Position numbers and translations under genes: made by a program. From Sphaerolaimus hirsutus (lineage: Eukaryota > Nematoda > Chromadorea > Monhysterida > Sphaerolaimidae): 64,000 nucleotides of DNA. The stretch covers positions 16,715,206-16,779,205 of the forward strand of contig OZ038453.1 of NCBI GenBank assembly GCA_964036195.1, written 5' to 3'. The first letter of the stretch is position 1. Each line of letters begins with the position of its first letter. This document shows, one piece after another, positions 1 to 13,700 of this stretch. The notes under the pieces are model-generated. The model did not search any database. It was not told the DNA's origin and saw nothing but the letters and a program-made list of their open reading frames with translations.

Positions 1-6
1 CATTGT

Positions 7-222
7 GGCCACACACACTGATTGACATCGGAAATAAATGTCAACTGAATGTTAACTAAACAGCACATAAGTTTTAAAAGCACCACACTTCATAGAGACA
101 ATGAAAATTATGTGTTACTAAAAAATAAACTATGCTCAATCACATAGGAAAGTTGACATCACATAATTAACCAGAATTTAGTTGACACGAATTTTGATGT
201 CAACTAGCGTGTGGGCCCATTG
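7..222. repeat. MITE with GTTGACATC-type inverted ends
   Basis: The left end (CACACACACTGATTGACATC) is the approximate inverse of the right end (GATGTCAACTAGCGTGTGGG). Relatives with the same ends lie at 23728-23940, 24728-24893 and 32925-33145, so this is a dispersed short element with no coding capacity. From 223 to about 1500 I see no gene: short AT-rich ORFs and homopolymer runs only. Confidence 0.6.
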
Positions 223-1500
223 CGATACATCAATGGAGATCGAAATTTTATACTTTAAGTACACACTGATAGGTATTTAGGCGTGTTCTCCACAAGCAAT
301 ACACAGAAACTCTGTGGAATTTTGAAAGTCGAAAAGATCAGTTGATTATGTTGAAATTGTTGAGATCTACGCACTCAAAACTATTGGATGTGTGTCATCG
401 CTGTCTAAGATAAAAATCGGAAAACACAGGCCCAGCAAAAAATTGCTAAGTATTAATCAAAATCTTACATTTTAATCACAAAAATATGGTTGAGGACTCG
501 AAACTCCTATCGTCACATACACAACATAATTGAAAAAACTCAACCTCAAAAACTGGCGCCGCCTCCTATGATCCCTCACAAAAGCGCTCCAATCCAAGGG
601 CAATTCACCGTGTCCAATCCAGGCATTTAACCCACTTTCATTCGGTCGCAACGGGTTTTCCACTCCGTGAGCTAAAACTGCAGCCGCTTTAGGTTTTTTA
701 GTGCCTGCCGGCGGTCCAGTTGGAGGGACTATGCGAGCCTATAAATGGGGGGGGGGGGTTGTTAGAGTTGACAATTTGAAGTTGATTAATGGAGGATTTT
801 TGAAGGTTGAAGACACTTTCATAAATTTTATTGGTGAGGATGGTATAAATTTTCCATGTTGCATGATGTTTATATGTCCATCTCATCAAAAAGGTAGATT
901 TTCGATAGAACAGAGCCAATAAACACAAGTTGATGCCGATTTTGACATTAAAACCCCCCAAAAATTTGCGTCCGAACCTTGGCGTCATTAAGCTCATTAT
1001 CTTTTTTCTCTACAGGACCGCCGTTGCTCGTGTAGATAGTCATTCTTAGAAATCTGAAGTTTGGAAGAAAGGGGATTTCCACCTCTGTACGCTCCTCCTA
1101 CTTAATACTGCTGGGCGTTTTGCCAAAAGCGACTATTTTGCACGTTTTATCTAAAAGACAAAACGCGCAACCACTGTCGCAATCATGTGACCAAAAAATT
1201 GGACACCCGACCACGACAACCCCCAATCCTATGCACCGGGGGCCACTGGTCGGGAACACCCCCTACATAAAAATACAATCCCAATATAGGAGGTAGAACC
1301 CTATATTGAGTCTAGGTGCAGACCCAAGTGGGTCTGACTTGAGCTCTGGCTGTCTAGGGAGCTGGTTTTATGGCTAGGGAACTGGGTGGGTGACAGAGGT
1401 TAGAGCAGTTACACTAACACAGTGGGCGGAGCCTGCATGCAAGCTCTGCAAGCAAGCTGCTTTCAGGGGGCAGTCCCAGATTCTGTTAACTGCAAAGTAA

Positions 1501-2095
1501 GATGTCAAATGTCATGCAGTGTCAATTGTCATGACAAATGCAAAGTAAAGTGTCAATTGTCACGCAAATTTCAGTAATAAAATATTCTTTTATTGATTGA
1601 CATGACATTTGACATTTGAGATTTGACATTTTACTTAACACTGTACATGGTCTGGAATTGCCACCAGCTGGCTCTGTTTGGACATGTTTGCTGTGGTCTG
1701 GAATTGGCACCAGCTGGCTCTGTTTGGACATGTTTGCTGTGGTCTGGAATTGGCACCAGCTGGCTCTGTTTGGACATTTCAAATGCAAAGTCAAATGTGA
1801 AATGTAAAGAGTAAAGTGTCAAATGCAAAGTCAAATGTCAAATGTAAAGAAAAGTGTTAAATGTAAAGTCAAATGCAATGTCAAATGTAAAGTCAAATGT
1901 AAAGTAAAGTGTCAATTGTGTATCCAAATCTTATTTTTCGTATCCAAATCTTATGCTTTTGTATCCAAATCTTACTTTTCGAAATAAGATTTGGATACAA
2001 AAACATAAGATTTGGATACGAAAAAAATAAGATTTGGATACACAATTGACACTTTACTTTACATTTGACACTTCACTTTACATTTGACTTTACCA
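1501..2095. repeat. Composite inverted-repeat element
   Basis: Left and right parts are built from short words such as AAATGTAAAGTC and their inverse. The core (about 1920-2040) is a palindrome of GTATCCAAATCTTAT facing ATAAGATTTGGATAC. The same word pair occurs inside the elements at 13569-13858 and 14230-14340, so they form one family. Nothing here looks coding; the ORFs at 1522-1834 are readings of the repeat. Confidence 0.6.
1649..1782. repeat. 46-bp tandem minisatellite, about three copies
   Basis: Copies start with GGTCTGGAATTG at about 1649, 1695 and 1741 and contain CACCAGCTGGCTCTG. The second and third copies are nearly identical. The array sits in the left arm of the composite element at 1501-2095. 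Confidence 0.8.
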
Positions 2096-2131
2096 CTACC
2101 TATTTAAGCCATTTTTAAAATGGTTCATTGC

Positions 2132-2232
2132 CCTAAGCTTAAAATGGTTAGTAGGGCTAAGCTTAAAATGGTTAGTAGGCCTAAGCTTAAAATGGTTAGT
2201 AGGCCTAAGCTTAAAATGGTTAGTTGGGCTAA
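2132..2232. repeat. 24-bp tandem repeat
   Basis: Four or more near-perfect units of AAGCTTAAAATGGTTAGTAG plus four bases follow one another. The stretch 2233-2898 holds no gene that I can support. Confidence 0.85.
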
Positions 2233-2898
2233 TTTTTTACCTAAGCCTAAGCCTAAGCTTAAGCCCAAAATAGTGAATTTTCCTAGAAAGTAGTTGGTAG
2301 AATAAATAGAACACGTTTTGTTAAAAAAGAAAACACGTTTCGTTAAGCTTTTTACTTTACCTATAAAAAACCCACTTGTATATTGTCACCATCCCAAAAA
2401 GAGTCGTCAAAAAAGCGTATAGACATGAAAAAACCGGAAGAAAGTCTCGACGAACGACTTTCTTTTTTGTTTATACAGAAGTAAACAAATCGAATTTGAT
2501 TAAGATTGGCCCGAATGGATATCACATAGTCAGTATCTAATAAATGGAACGCCAAATTGTGGATTTTGAACCCCCAAAAAACCATAGTATGCAGCGCAGA
2601 AAGTTATCAGAGCCCTATCAATAGAAAGCATTGACTCGATAGAATGTATTTACTCAAAATGCATCTCTCATCTTATCTTCAAATTCAGCTTGTATCCATT
2701 TTGATCACTTGGCAAAGTGACAATATCCAAATCGGGTGATTTATGCAACTTGGCACACTTCCAAGTTATCAGGTGCGTATTGTACGAACGAGAGTGAAAG
2801 CCCCAATTTTTGCTCAAAATCGCTAGAATTTGCTCCATCTTTACCTTCACAAAATTTTCACCTTCCTAATCGCTAGTTTGTCGATCTACGGTTATAGA

Positions 2899-3477
2899 TA
2901 TACAGGGATGGGCATTTTCAGTTACCGCTGGAAAAACGCGATAGCTTGAGCTACGGTTGAGCTATCGCAGTGAAATTTTAGCACAATAGAGTAGACTCCA
3001 TAGGACACCTATTCTGAAGTTTGCAACCCAAACGGCCACATTTTGGGTGAGTTGTGGAACACACAGTTTTTAGTGTAATTTTGTGACTTGACCCCCGTTA
3101 TCTCAGGACTGGGGGACTATTCGAGAAAAACAAAGAATTTGGTTGTAGCCCCGACCCCAAACCCCAACATACTCAAAGGGCATCCAAATCGGCCAATGTA
3201 CGACAGAATGGGACAACACCAAAGACCGGTGACCCCCCCCCCCTCAAATGCCACCCTCGATTTATCCTATGGGTGACGCCTAGCCACAAAATTACACTAA
3301 AAACGGTGTGTTCCACTACTCACCCAAAATGTGGCCGTTTGGGTTGCAAACTTCAGAATAGGTGTCCTTTGGAGTCTACTCTATTGTGTTAAAATTTCAC
3401 TGTGATAGCTCAACCGTAGCTCAAGCTATCGCGTTTTTCCAGCGGTAACTGAAGATGCACACCCCTGTATTTTTAGC
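2899..3477. repeat. Fold-back element with arms of about 190 bp
   Basis: The left arm (about 2905-3087) and right arm (about 3285-3472) are inverted copies differing at few positions; both carry ACGGTTGAGCTATCGC or its inverse and CAAACGGCCACATTTTG or its inverse. The spacer of about 200 bp encodes nothing recognisable. Arms of this length suit a non-autonomous DNA transposon. From 3478 to 4530 I see no gene; a GC-richer stretch at 4190-4450 has ORFs on both strands but no family signature. Confidence 0.85.
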
Positions 3478-4532
3478 TCTTTTTGGCCGATTTTATTGAT
3501 ATTTATAGCGATTTCGAAATGTTTGGCCGGCTGCCAAGTTGCTGCCAATATCTCCATCTGTTAATCTAAATACAATAACATACCTATTTTACTGAAATTA
3601 CAATGCCTGAGCCGAAAATTGTTTACTAAATGTTTCACCAGAGTGATGGGAAGGTCAACAATGAAATTTTCCATTTACAATGAGAAAGAATACATAATGA
3701 CATCAGAAAAATGGCAGTGAAATGCCACTAAATGTGCTGCACTAATCATGTGCAAGTGTAGAAATTCGGGCCTGATCCCATCCCTAGTAATAAATGAAAA
3801 GATCAGTGACTCAAAACTATAAAAATGGTGTTGTTTTATGATTCAATAAAGATCTAAGGCAAATGTAAGGTTATTATCTAAGATTATTTGCATGAAATTG
3901 TGTGTGTGTGTTTGTTGTGAATAAACCGTACTGTAAAACGGTATAAAAATATACGTTTTTTGCGATGGCTAGTGCTTTTTGTGCAACACCATTGTTACCT
4001 CTAATTTATCCTTTAATCAACCTCTAATCGACTCTTAAGTTAAAAAACAACAGTATATTACGCGGTGCGGTCTTGAAATAATTTCGAAATTTATGTGAAA
4101 CTCAATTTCAGATTTAAATTTCGAAAAAAAAGAAAAAAAGTCGGTGTTTTACTTGTCTCGTTTTAAGTGATTTTTATCCATGATCCCAGTCATTGAGAAT
4201 GCCCGCGACGCCCGCTGCAAGTTCCAGTGGTGCCGAACGGACGCACACGAATATCAAAGGTTTGCCTAGTTCCCTGTAGCCATGCGTGTACAAATGTGAA
4301 ATTTTTCCGCCTTTTGGAACAGTGCCAAACATTTCCAGTTTCTCCAGCGACTAGCACACCGATCTGCGGGCGCGTCGGACCTGATAAAACGTCACTTTTT
4401 CGGTTGATGTCGGCACATAGTGAACAGATGCCTTCGCCCATCGTGAATCGATCTAATGCGGGTGAGGTATTTTTCGCGTTTGTTGTCATTTTTGGCACGA
4501 TCCTTTTTTTGGTTCAAACGAGAACCCGAGTC

Positions 4533-4695
4533 ACGATGGTCCCGATCCTGAAACCCCGATCCCGAAACACCAATCCTGATCCTGAAGCCGAAATACCGAT
4601 CCCGACGACCCAATTCCGATCCCGAAGCCCAAATACCGATCCCGACGACCCAATTCCGATTCCGTCCGACCTCCAATTCCGTTTTCAATCTTGAT
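4533..4695. repeat. CCGATCCCGA-type simple repeat relic
   Basis: Irregular repeats of CCGATCCCGA and CCAATTCCGAT produce Asn-Pro-Asp-Pro or Arg-rich readings on both strands. The related and much more regular array at 30468-31088 lies inside a transposon with TAGGGTTCAAACGGG ends, so this is probably a decayed copy. Confidence 0.6.
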
Positions 4696-4747
4696 CCCGA
4701 AAAATGCAGTCACGATAAGTTAAATATCTCGTTTTAATACTGATAAA

Positions 4748-7700
4748 ATGTTTAAATACGTAGAGTCGGCGGGCGAGGCTCGAAACCTTTTGGCCGATTT
4801 AATGAACTCTAGCCAGAATCTGTCTGCTTCTGGTGATGTGAAGGTAAGCTTGATTTTATTTTATTGTCGCACGGTACACTGAGTATTTTGGTTACGCATT
4901 TGAATGTTTTTGGTTCCGAAAGTTTGGATATGGTGTTTTTAAAAAAGCGATATTTGGGATGAAAAGACGCCGACTTCAGAAATTTCGAAGGAATTTGTAA
5001 TGGTAATTTTTGAACAATTAATCGTTTTTACCTAAAGAGTGGAAATAAAAACTGATATTTTTGACGTAAGTCACAATTTATAATGCTGTCCCATGGATTA
5101 CATCGTTTATATCAAGGAACTTAAAAAAGTGTTAATAAAAACGCTTTTTCAAAATGGGTAATGAAAACGTTTTTCCATCCATATGCAATATATGGGATTT
5201 TTCAAGGTATAGAAGCAGAGAAAAGAGAAAAATACAAAAAAATAGCTCAGTAGGTATGCAAGTAAATTCAAAACTCAAAGTAGTGATTTGGAATATTAAA
5301 ATGGGACCGACGCCAGTATCCAAGGTTGACAAAATGTTGCAAGTGCAAGGTCCGTTCCCGAACATCACTGGAAATTTTTTCTCAATTGCGCGCTTCAATT
5401 AAAATTTGTCGTTGTTTTTCTGCATTAACCGCACCGTTTTCAACTGCAGCAAAGCGTATCCTGGGAGGACGTGTTCAAAAATTCAGCCGAGCAGTCGAAA
5501 ATGTCCGTTCAAGTTGAAACGAAATCGGTGGAATCTGCAGTCGACGATTCTTTGGTACCGCAACGCGGCCTGGTAAGTTTTTATTTTTACAAAAAGAATG
5601 GGTGATATTTAAAATGTCTAAACAACGCAAGGTTTTATTTCATTCGTTTTGACGCAGTTTTAGTGTAAAAGCTTCCATTTTGTTTTTAAAAACACGAGGT
5701 CCGAAACGTTTTTCAAAAAAAACATCAGCCAAAATTTTTAGTACTTAGCACTAGATATTTTGCAAAATTTTTGCGCGCAAGCGCGCAATTTCACACACAA
5801 TTTGACATTGGTGATTGTTTTCATTGGTTTTGTGGCACTTTTTGTATCAAAGCAAACATTTCTGTGTGCTACCATTGGTAAATCAGCCGCCATATGTTGC
5901 TGTAGTATATAATATTCAGGTAATGTGCTTCCATGTACCTCCACAGTCTGTAAAATCACTCCCAAAGTAACAACCTCCTTTTAAAACCTTGTTTGATCAC
6001 TATTCCGTGCCAAACTTCACTTGAAGTCACGAACATTCGACTAATAGACGATATACGAACATGTCGACAAAAATGGACATTTGAAAAAACGGGTCGTTTT
6101 TTTATATCTCTAGTCCAGTGGTGTCTAATGTCCGGGGGTAATTCACCCATTGTTGGTCATTCAATTGATCTGTAACTAGATTGTTCGACCGGTCTAAATC
6201 TGCGATTAGAAAAAAATCTGTTTAAAATGGAGGGAAAGACTAGGCTATTTCGTCAATGATCTTTCGTGTTCGTAAATTCATCGCCAGTCTCTTTGCAGTC
6301 CGGCAGCAGCGGTCATAGCAGCGCGCGTGAAAACGCCCCGCCCCTCCCATCTGCGAAACGTGTATCACATGTAAATTGTCTTCATTTCTTTCTTTTCTCC
6401 CCTAAAATTATAGTGCAAACGGGAATGCGAATGATATTCTTAGTTTTCGATGATGATATTCCTTTTCCTTAATTATCAAAAGTTCTGCATTGGAAAATGT
6501 AGAATGTTTGCATTCTATGCCAAGTATCGTTTCAAAATTATCAATCGATATCGATATCCGTGCAGAAAGGTTCAATTTTATATTTTTATATGTAAATTTA
6601 TATTTTTCAATACACATTTCCCACCATTTTTTTTCATCTATCAACCATAAATATATTTCTACCTCAGACGGGTCGCAGCGACAGAAGCCGTTCAATTTTG
6701 ATACGCGACAGCGATTCGGTACCTGCGGACAAAGAATATGAAACTGATGACTCTGATTTATCTGAGCGAGGTGTTTTTATTCTCTTTGTGTATTTTCTAC
6801 ATGACTCCTCAATGGGTTTGTCGTTTTTCAAAAAAGTGTGTCAAAAAGTTCGTTACTGTCACTTTAGAAGACAATTTGGCACTTTTCTCGATTCCCAAAA
6901 ATTCAAATTCGACAAATGAGACTCACTCTCGTTGACGATAATTTTTTTTCCTATGCAGCGCAAAAAATTCGACGTGCAAGGAATCAAGACAAAAAATTGG
7001 AACTTGCGAGGGACAGGGATGCGCGCGCCAGGGCCATACAATCCCCGACTTATGGTTGGTTATATATTTAGTATTTACTATTTAGTGGGGAAGGAATATA
7101 TGGAGAATGTTCTGGTGTTTAATTAGGTGTTCGCGAACTACAGTTGACGGAGTTTACCCATTCCGGTAAACTCAAATCTATTGAAAGCTGCACGATGAAT
7201 TTTCGAAATTTTTGGACTGTGTGTGTGTGTGTGATGGCTAGAGAGTGTCAAATTTTTTTATGGAAAATCGGCGAAATCTTGCCGGAAAATGCTAACATAA
7301 ATTTTTTGCACTGCCTGAAAATGGAAAAATGAAGTGCCGGAAGCAAATTCCTTACGGCTATTTATTCACTACAGCAGACTAACAGCGAAAGACAAGCCAT
7401 GGGCGGAGCTTGGGGACCTTTTGATTTTTGCGTGCCCACCGTAATGTGGCTTGGAATGTTTTATGTCTTGGAATGGATGTCTGAACTTCATTTGCGTTTT
7501 GGGGGTCAGAGCGGGACACACCAAAGGGTGCCCACGCCACGCACTCTCAAATTGATGTATTTAATTATCAGAAGTTCTTTGTAGTTTTTCTGCATTCATT
7601 TGAGCTCCCATTATTCCAATGAAACATGTGAGCAGTGAGTGCAATAGGTGCAATTAGAATAAATAGTTGCAATTGTACAAATGTAAATATGTAAATATAC

Positions 7701-10700
7701 TGAGTGGCTTTGCACTGAAGTTTATTTTAATATTGCTTTTGGATAAAAAATTTGGTTTTTGATGAAAAACGTTGTTTTTTTATTTGCTTCACTATTCAAC
7801 GTGAAAAAATACATAAATAACATTTCACACTATGCATGACATTTCTCATTTTACAGGGCAATTAACGTGACTTTTCACACTATGCATGACATTTGGCATT
7901 TTACAGGTGTGATAATCAACTAATCACTTCTATGCAGCGTGCAGCGTCATTGTGCTGCAACGTTTATTTACATGCCCATACGCCTACGCAAATGCGAGAA
8001 CGGTCACGCTCTCTGATGTGGATTATCTGTGCTGCGCAGTGACCGCGGAACCATGAAAGGGCCAGCCCAACTTTCAACTGCAATTACCAAAATAAATGCA
8101 GACATTGGGGGACTGAGTTTCTGTGGGGGGACAGCGCCCTGCAACGTTTATTGTTGCAACATTAAAAAACATGGGTCATTAAAAAAACGTTTGTTTACCA
8201 TAGTTTATACAAATAGTTTAGGTGTACATTTTTCTGGTTATCAGGTAAAAAATGCTCATTCAAAAAATTCACATTATTCGCGTGTGGTGGGAAGAAGCGC
8301 TTTAAATCAGTCAATTTATTTTTTAATTAATTAAATTTTCAAATATTTAGAAAACATGCAGCATAATGTAAATACATTGCGCGCACACGGCGGCATTCCC
8401 TTAAATGATGAGTGACGACTTTTGACTATTCAGATATTGACCACTCAGTCCATGTGCATATAAGCACGATTGCGGCACAGAACACATGCGGAACAGACAG
8501 TGACGATTCCGGAACTGACAATTCAGGCAGTGACGATTCATGCACAAACCTGCGTGGGTTAGGATGGCGGCAAAAATCAAAGTGGCGAAAGAGTCACCCA
8601 AGCCACTTAAAAGCGTCACTCTAGTTTAGTAAAAAGAAAGTTGAGCTGGAAAACAGAAAATGAGCCGGAAAAAATATTTAGCGGCCGGAAAATTTGCCAT
8701 TGGGAACTGAAAACGGAAATTTGACACCGTAGTGTAGCTACATCGAAATTTTTTTCTCGTTACGTAAGATCGATGCGCTCCCATGATCTCCGCGCAGGCG
8801 CGGGAGCCTCCAAACGTTTGCCCGGCGGACGTTCGCCCGAAACGCCAGCCAAAAATCAACTGGAATCAACTATCAGCCACTTGGATCGCAGCCAAGAACA
8901 GTTTAGCTTCCAAAAAGTGCGCCAAAGTAAGTCGCCGATTTCGGAGGACGAAGGAAGCCACGATGAAAGTGGCATGATAAAGAAAAAGTCTGGCGCAGCT
9001 AAAAATCGAATCATTTCGGATGATGGTTGGTGGCCCTATTCTCATTTGGTTGAAAATTGGTTGAAAAATGAATATAATGGTTGAAAAATACACAGAATCA
9101 TCCTTGGATGAAAAAGACGACAAGAAAGAAAATGACACGAGTTTAGATTCAGAATTGGATGAAACATCTGATAACCAGGAAACCGATGTTGACAGTGAAG
9201 GGCAGCACACCGATGTTGATAGTGAAGCTGGAGCGCCCCCGGCTGATAACCGTTTGTTTTGTTGATTTGTCAAATGTCAAAGTGTCAAGTCAATTTGTCA
9301 TTGTCAGATTGTGTCAAGAAGATAATCTGAATGTATCGAGTGCGTTGTTTCCTATTTTAGAAGTGTGCGGAAACTGGAAGGACATTTGATCGATTTAAAT
9401 AAAAACTATGAAAATGAACAAAAATACCTGGTGCATGTTTACTCCGAGATTTTGTTGTTGTCATTTGATTTAATAAAATTAGTTTTCACACTGTGATGGT
9501 GAAAAAGTCACTGGCCCCACTAGTATGTAATCAGTATTTGCCATTCTATCCGCAGAAGATGCAGTCAAAGTGCAAATGCAGAAAATTGATGATGTAAACA
9601 ATATAGAGGAGACTGATAGTTCTGGCGATTTTATACCACAACGCCAAACGAAAAAATCAGTTAGACTCATTTTTCATAGTCCAATTTTTTCCGCTGATTG
9701 ATTTTACATTGATTTTTTCGCTTTTAAGCCGCAGAAAAATGTGAGCATCATCGAATTGGATGACTCTTCGCCCGAAAATCCCGTGGCACCCGTACCAAAA
9801 ATGCCCCCGCCATTATCAGTGAGTTCGTTTTGCCTTAAGTTGGGTTGGAATGAAAGTTTTTTCAAACACCTTGGTTTAAAAATCAGTTTCCTGTAACTGT
9901 GATAAAAAAACTCAGATTAAAACTAGATAAAAAATAAATAAAAATCAAGTGCCATCACCTAGCCTCAACGATGCTTCCACACCTTCGACTTATCAATTTT
10001 TCCAACAATTTCAGGCCGCTCCATCCGTCGCTGCGCCCACTGGTCGTCCGCCGCAGGCGGCACAAAATTTTGGCACTCATCCAACTAGCAGTGCCTTTCC
10101 CCAAACCGCGCAAAATGTCAAAGCGCAAATTCAATCGGGTCGCTGGTCGCCCCGTTCGATGGCCGCCGCTCCCGCCAGCGTGTCGTCCAAATTTGCGTCC
10201 GGCGGCAACGGCAACGACGAGACCTGCGGGCAGAAAGTCGATTTATTGAGTGAAAAGAGGGTTATTGAGATGCAGTTGGATAGAATGCTGGTTGGTTGAG
10301 TTGGAAGCATTCAAATATTCTTATTACCATATATGTTTCCTCGAATATGCCCCCAGAGTTATTTTTTGTCGGATTTCTTAGGGGGTTGTTTAATCCGGGG
10401 GGGGGGGTGTTTCCCCAGAATTACATAATGTATCTGCTGGATAGGGGGTACTCAGTGAGGATAAACGGTATTTAAAATTTGTCGTCATTTTTGCGTTCTT
10501 ATCTCAGTCTTGTAAATTTGCGAACTGAAATGAAATTGAGAAACCCGATTAATTAGTCCAAACTAGGGTTGGCCGATGTTTTTTTTAAACGTTTTTTTTT
10601 ATTAAAAAAAACTTTTTTTTTTTAAAACATGACATCCGAAATGTTTTTTTTGAAAAAAAACATCGACCGAAATTTTTAGTACTAAGCACTAGGTATTTTG

Positions 10701-13700
10701 CAAAACTTTTGCGCGCAAGCGCGCAATTTCACACACAAATTGACATTGGTGGTTGTTTTCATTGGTTTTGTGGCATTTTTAGTATCAAAGTATCCATTTC
10801 AATGTGCTACCATGGGTTAATAAGCCGTCATATGTTGTTGTACTACATACTATTGAGGTAATGTGCTTCCATGTACCTCCACAGTGTGTAACTTCACTCC
10901 CAAAGTAACAAACTCCTTTTATAACCTTGTTTGATCACTATTCCGTGCCAAACTTTACCTGAAGTCACGAACATTCGACTATAAGGCGATATACGAACGA
11001 TATGTCGACGAAAAATGGATATTTTTGACACAAATCACCACTTATAATGCTATCCCATGGCTCCACAGCCATTATATGGTCATATATAACATCACAGAGT
11101 ATTGCCACTGTCTGATATACCTATATATGTTGACACAAGGTCATATCTGGGAGCTTTTAAAAAAAAACGTTTTTTATTAAAAAAAACGTTAAAAAAAACA
11201 AAAAACATCGAGTTAAAAAAACGTTTTTTTTCCAACCCTAGTCCAAACTGCCCAGTTTGAATTCAGATGGAGTATGGTATTGGTAGCCTTTATTGTAAAG
11301 TGCTTATAGATTAAAATTGTGTTTTTTGCACTATTTTCAGCGGACTGACGGGTCAAAAGCACCCGATGGGGGCCACAAACACCGCACCAAAGTCGCTGAG
11401 CTGAACCAGGCCCTCACCAGGGTCAATAGTCAACTGGGTCAGTTGTGATTTTGTGGTGCAGAAAAAGGTAAAAAAAAATTCGTTGGAAATTGACCTAAAT
11501 AAATTATGTGGAAATGGAAACTTGTAAAGTTTAACTTTGTGGCGCTGAAATAACTTTGCTATTCAACACAGTCTTACTCGTTGATTTTATATGTGTGTTA
11601 AATCATTACTTTTTACTTAAAAAATTCTACTTGACGTTTCTGTACTCAGAGGTGAGTAAAAATAGAATACTTCACATTTACTTCGAAAAAGTGCGGTACC
11701 TTCAACAACTCTGCTCAGATGTAGTTTTACACCATGGTAAAGGGATAACAAAAAAGTTAATTAAAAATTCACCCGCGCACTCTCGCAGTCGCTCTACAAG
11801 CCCGCAACTGCGCTAGCGGAACTTCCGGGACGAGTGCCGTTTCACAAGCAGTTACCGGGTACAGCGGCGCTTCACAAGCCACGTCTGGGCAGCTCAATGT
11901 GGATATGAGAGATGCGATGGAACGCGCTTTGACTGGTGGGTTGTGGGGTTTGGAATGGTTGTGAGGGCGAGTGGTTCGATGATTTTTGTCGATTTTTCAG
12001 TGCTGTGAAACATGTTACATTTTTGACGTGAAAATTGTTGAACGGAAATGGAAAAAATTGTAGAAATTTTGTTGGAAATGGTAGAAATTGCAGAAATTTT
12101 GGTTGAAATTGAGAAATTGCAGAAATTGAAAATGAGCGAGAAAAACGGAAATGGAAAAAAATTAGCGGCTGGAAATCGGCATGGAAAATTTTTGCTTTCG
12201 TTTAATGGAACTTCGACAACCCGAAACATTTTTGTGACATTTCGCCAGCGCGAGTGAGATCCATAAATCACATAATTCACCCCCCCCCCCCCCGCAGTGG
12301 GCAACACTGGCGGTCGCCTCTACGCCGGCCAGATGACCTACGAACGTCACATCCAAGCGCGCGGCGTCATCAACACCGCAGCCGAGCGGCTGCACCGCGT
12401 CTGCACCGGCATGCCACCGGAAGACGCCGAGTTGACCGACCCCGATCACTTGACGGTGCCCTTGTTGAGGCACCAGCGACAGGGGTTGAAGTGGATGTGC
12501 TGGAGGGAGACCCAGCCTGTTGCCCCCGGGGGCATTTTGGGTAGGTGGTTTTTTGGGAGCCTGTGTCGGTGGTCATGTAGGCCCGGTGCTTATGTTTACC
12601 CGGTGCTCACGTGGACCCGGGGCTCAGCCCCCCCCTAAAATTTTGCCTTCAAAGTGACAGAATGACGCCATGGCGCCAGCACCATTCGTAGGCGCCACGC
12701 CATAGCGCCAATGGCGTTGGCGCTGGCGCCAGAAACCGCTGTAAATGTATGTAAATATACGTACATATACAGAAACAGGCACATGATTGAGTGCATTTTC
12801 ATGGATTTGTGTTTATGGGGACCGATCTAAAGAAAATCTAACATGCATACGGGTAAAATGGTAAAAATTTGACCCCAAAAGTTGCATTTCCTGGTGTTTT
12901 TTCAGTCAGCCCCGGGAAGGGGGGGGGTGCAGCCCCCCCGCCCCCCCTGGATACGGCCCTAACCCGGTGCTCATGTAGCTGGCTGTCCGGTAGCGGTTTT
13001 CGCGACTGGGCCTACATGAACACCGGGCCTATGTGAGCACTGGGCAAACATGAGCACCGGCACAGGGTCCTTTTTGCGAGGGCTTCGATGTGTGACATTG
13101 TTTTTGGGAGATTTGTTTTGGAACGAGACCAGATTTTTATTCTGCCGCATGGAATCTTTATGTAATACTAAACGTTGACAAGGTACGCCATGCGGGTCGG
13201 ACATTTAAAATCGCGGGGAATGCAATTACCAAATAGTGCAAATGGCGCACCAAGGAACAAATTGTATTCATAATTTTATCAAAAGACCATATCGATTTTT
13301 TTGCAAATTCAAAATGTCTTGTTCGACGGATGGCAACAAATAACAACATTAATGAAAAAAATAATTGCCTCCCTTTCCAGCGGACGACATGGGTCTGGGC
13401 AAGACTCTCAGCCTTATTTCCCTGATTCTCAAGCAAAAACAGCTGCGCAAACAAGGCGAGTCTGAGGAGGCGGTGCTTCTGAGAAAAAGGAGGGACAAAA
13501 TTGCCTGTATGTTTGTTTGATGCGTTGCTTTGAGTATCTGGTGGGGACGGCGAAATTTTACTGTTGCCGTGACTAGGTGGCAGTCCCAGGCCCTGTAAAA
13601 CGTCCTCTGAAATGTCATTTGTCATGTAGAAGACTGTGTAAAGATTCTTGCGCACCCAAATCTTATTCTATTGTATCCTAATCTTATTTCCAAATGTAAG

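Noticed and set aside
4190-4694. ORFs on both strands upstream of TTF2 (155 and 102 codons)
   Set aside because: The second half is CCGATC repeat; the first half has no supported splice partner. The minus-strand reading GNVWHCSKRRKNFTFVHAW loosely recalls a GRF finger but lacks the full cysteine set and lies on the wrong strand.
8401-8624. Asp/Ser-rich ORF in TTF2 intron 5
   Set aside because: It resembles neighbouring acidic exons, but the acceptor (GGCACAG) gives phase 0 while both flanking exons need phase 1, so including it breaks the frame.
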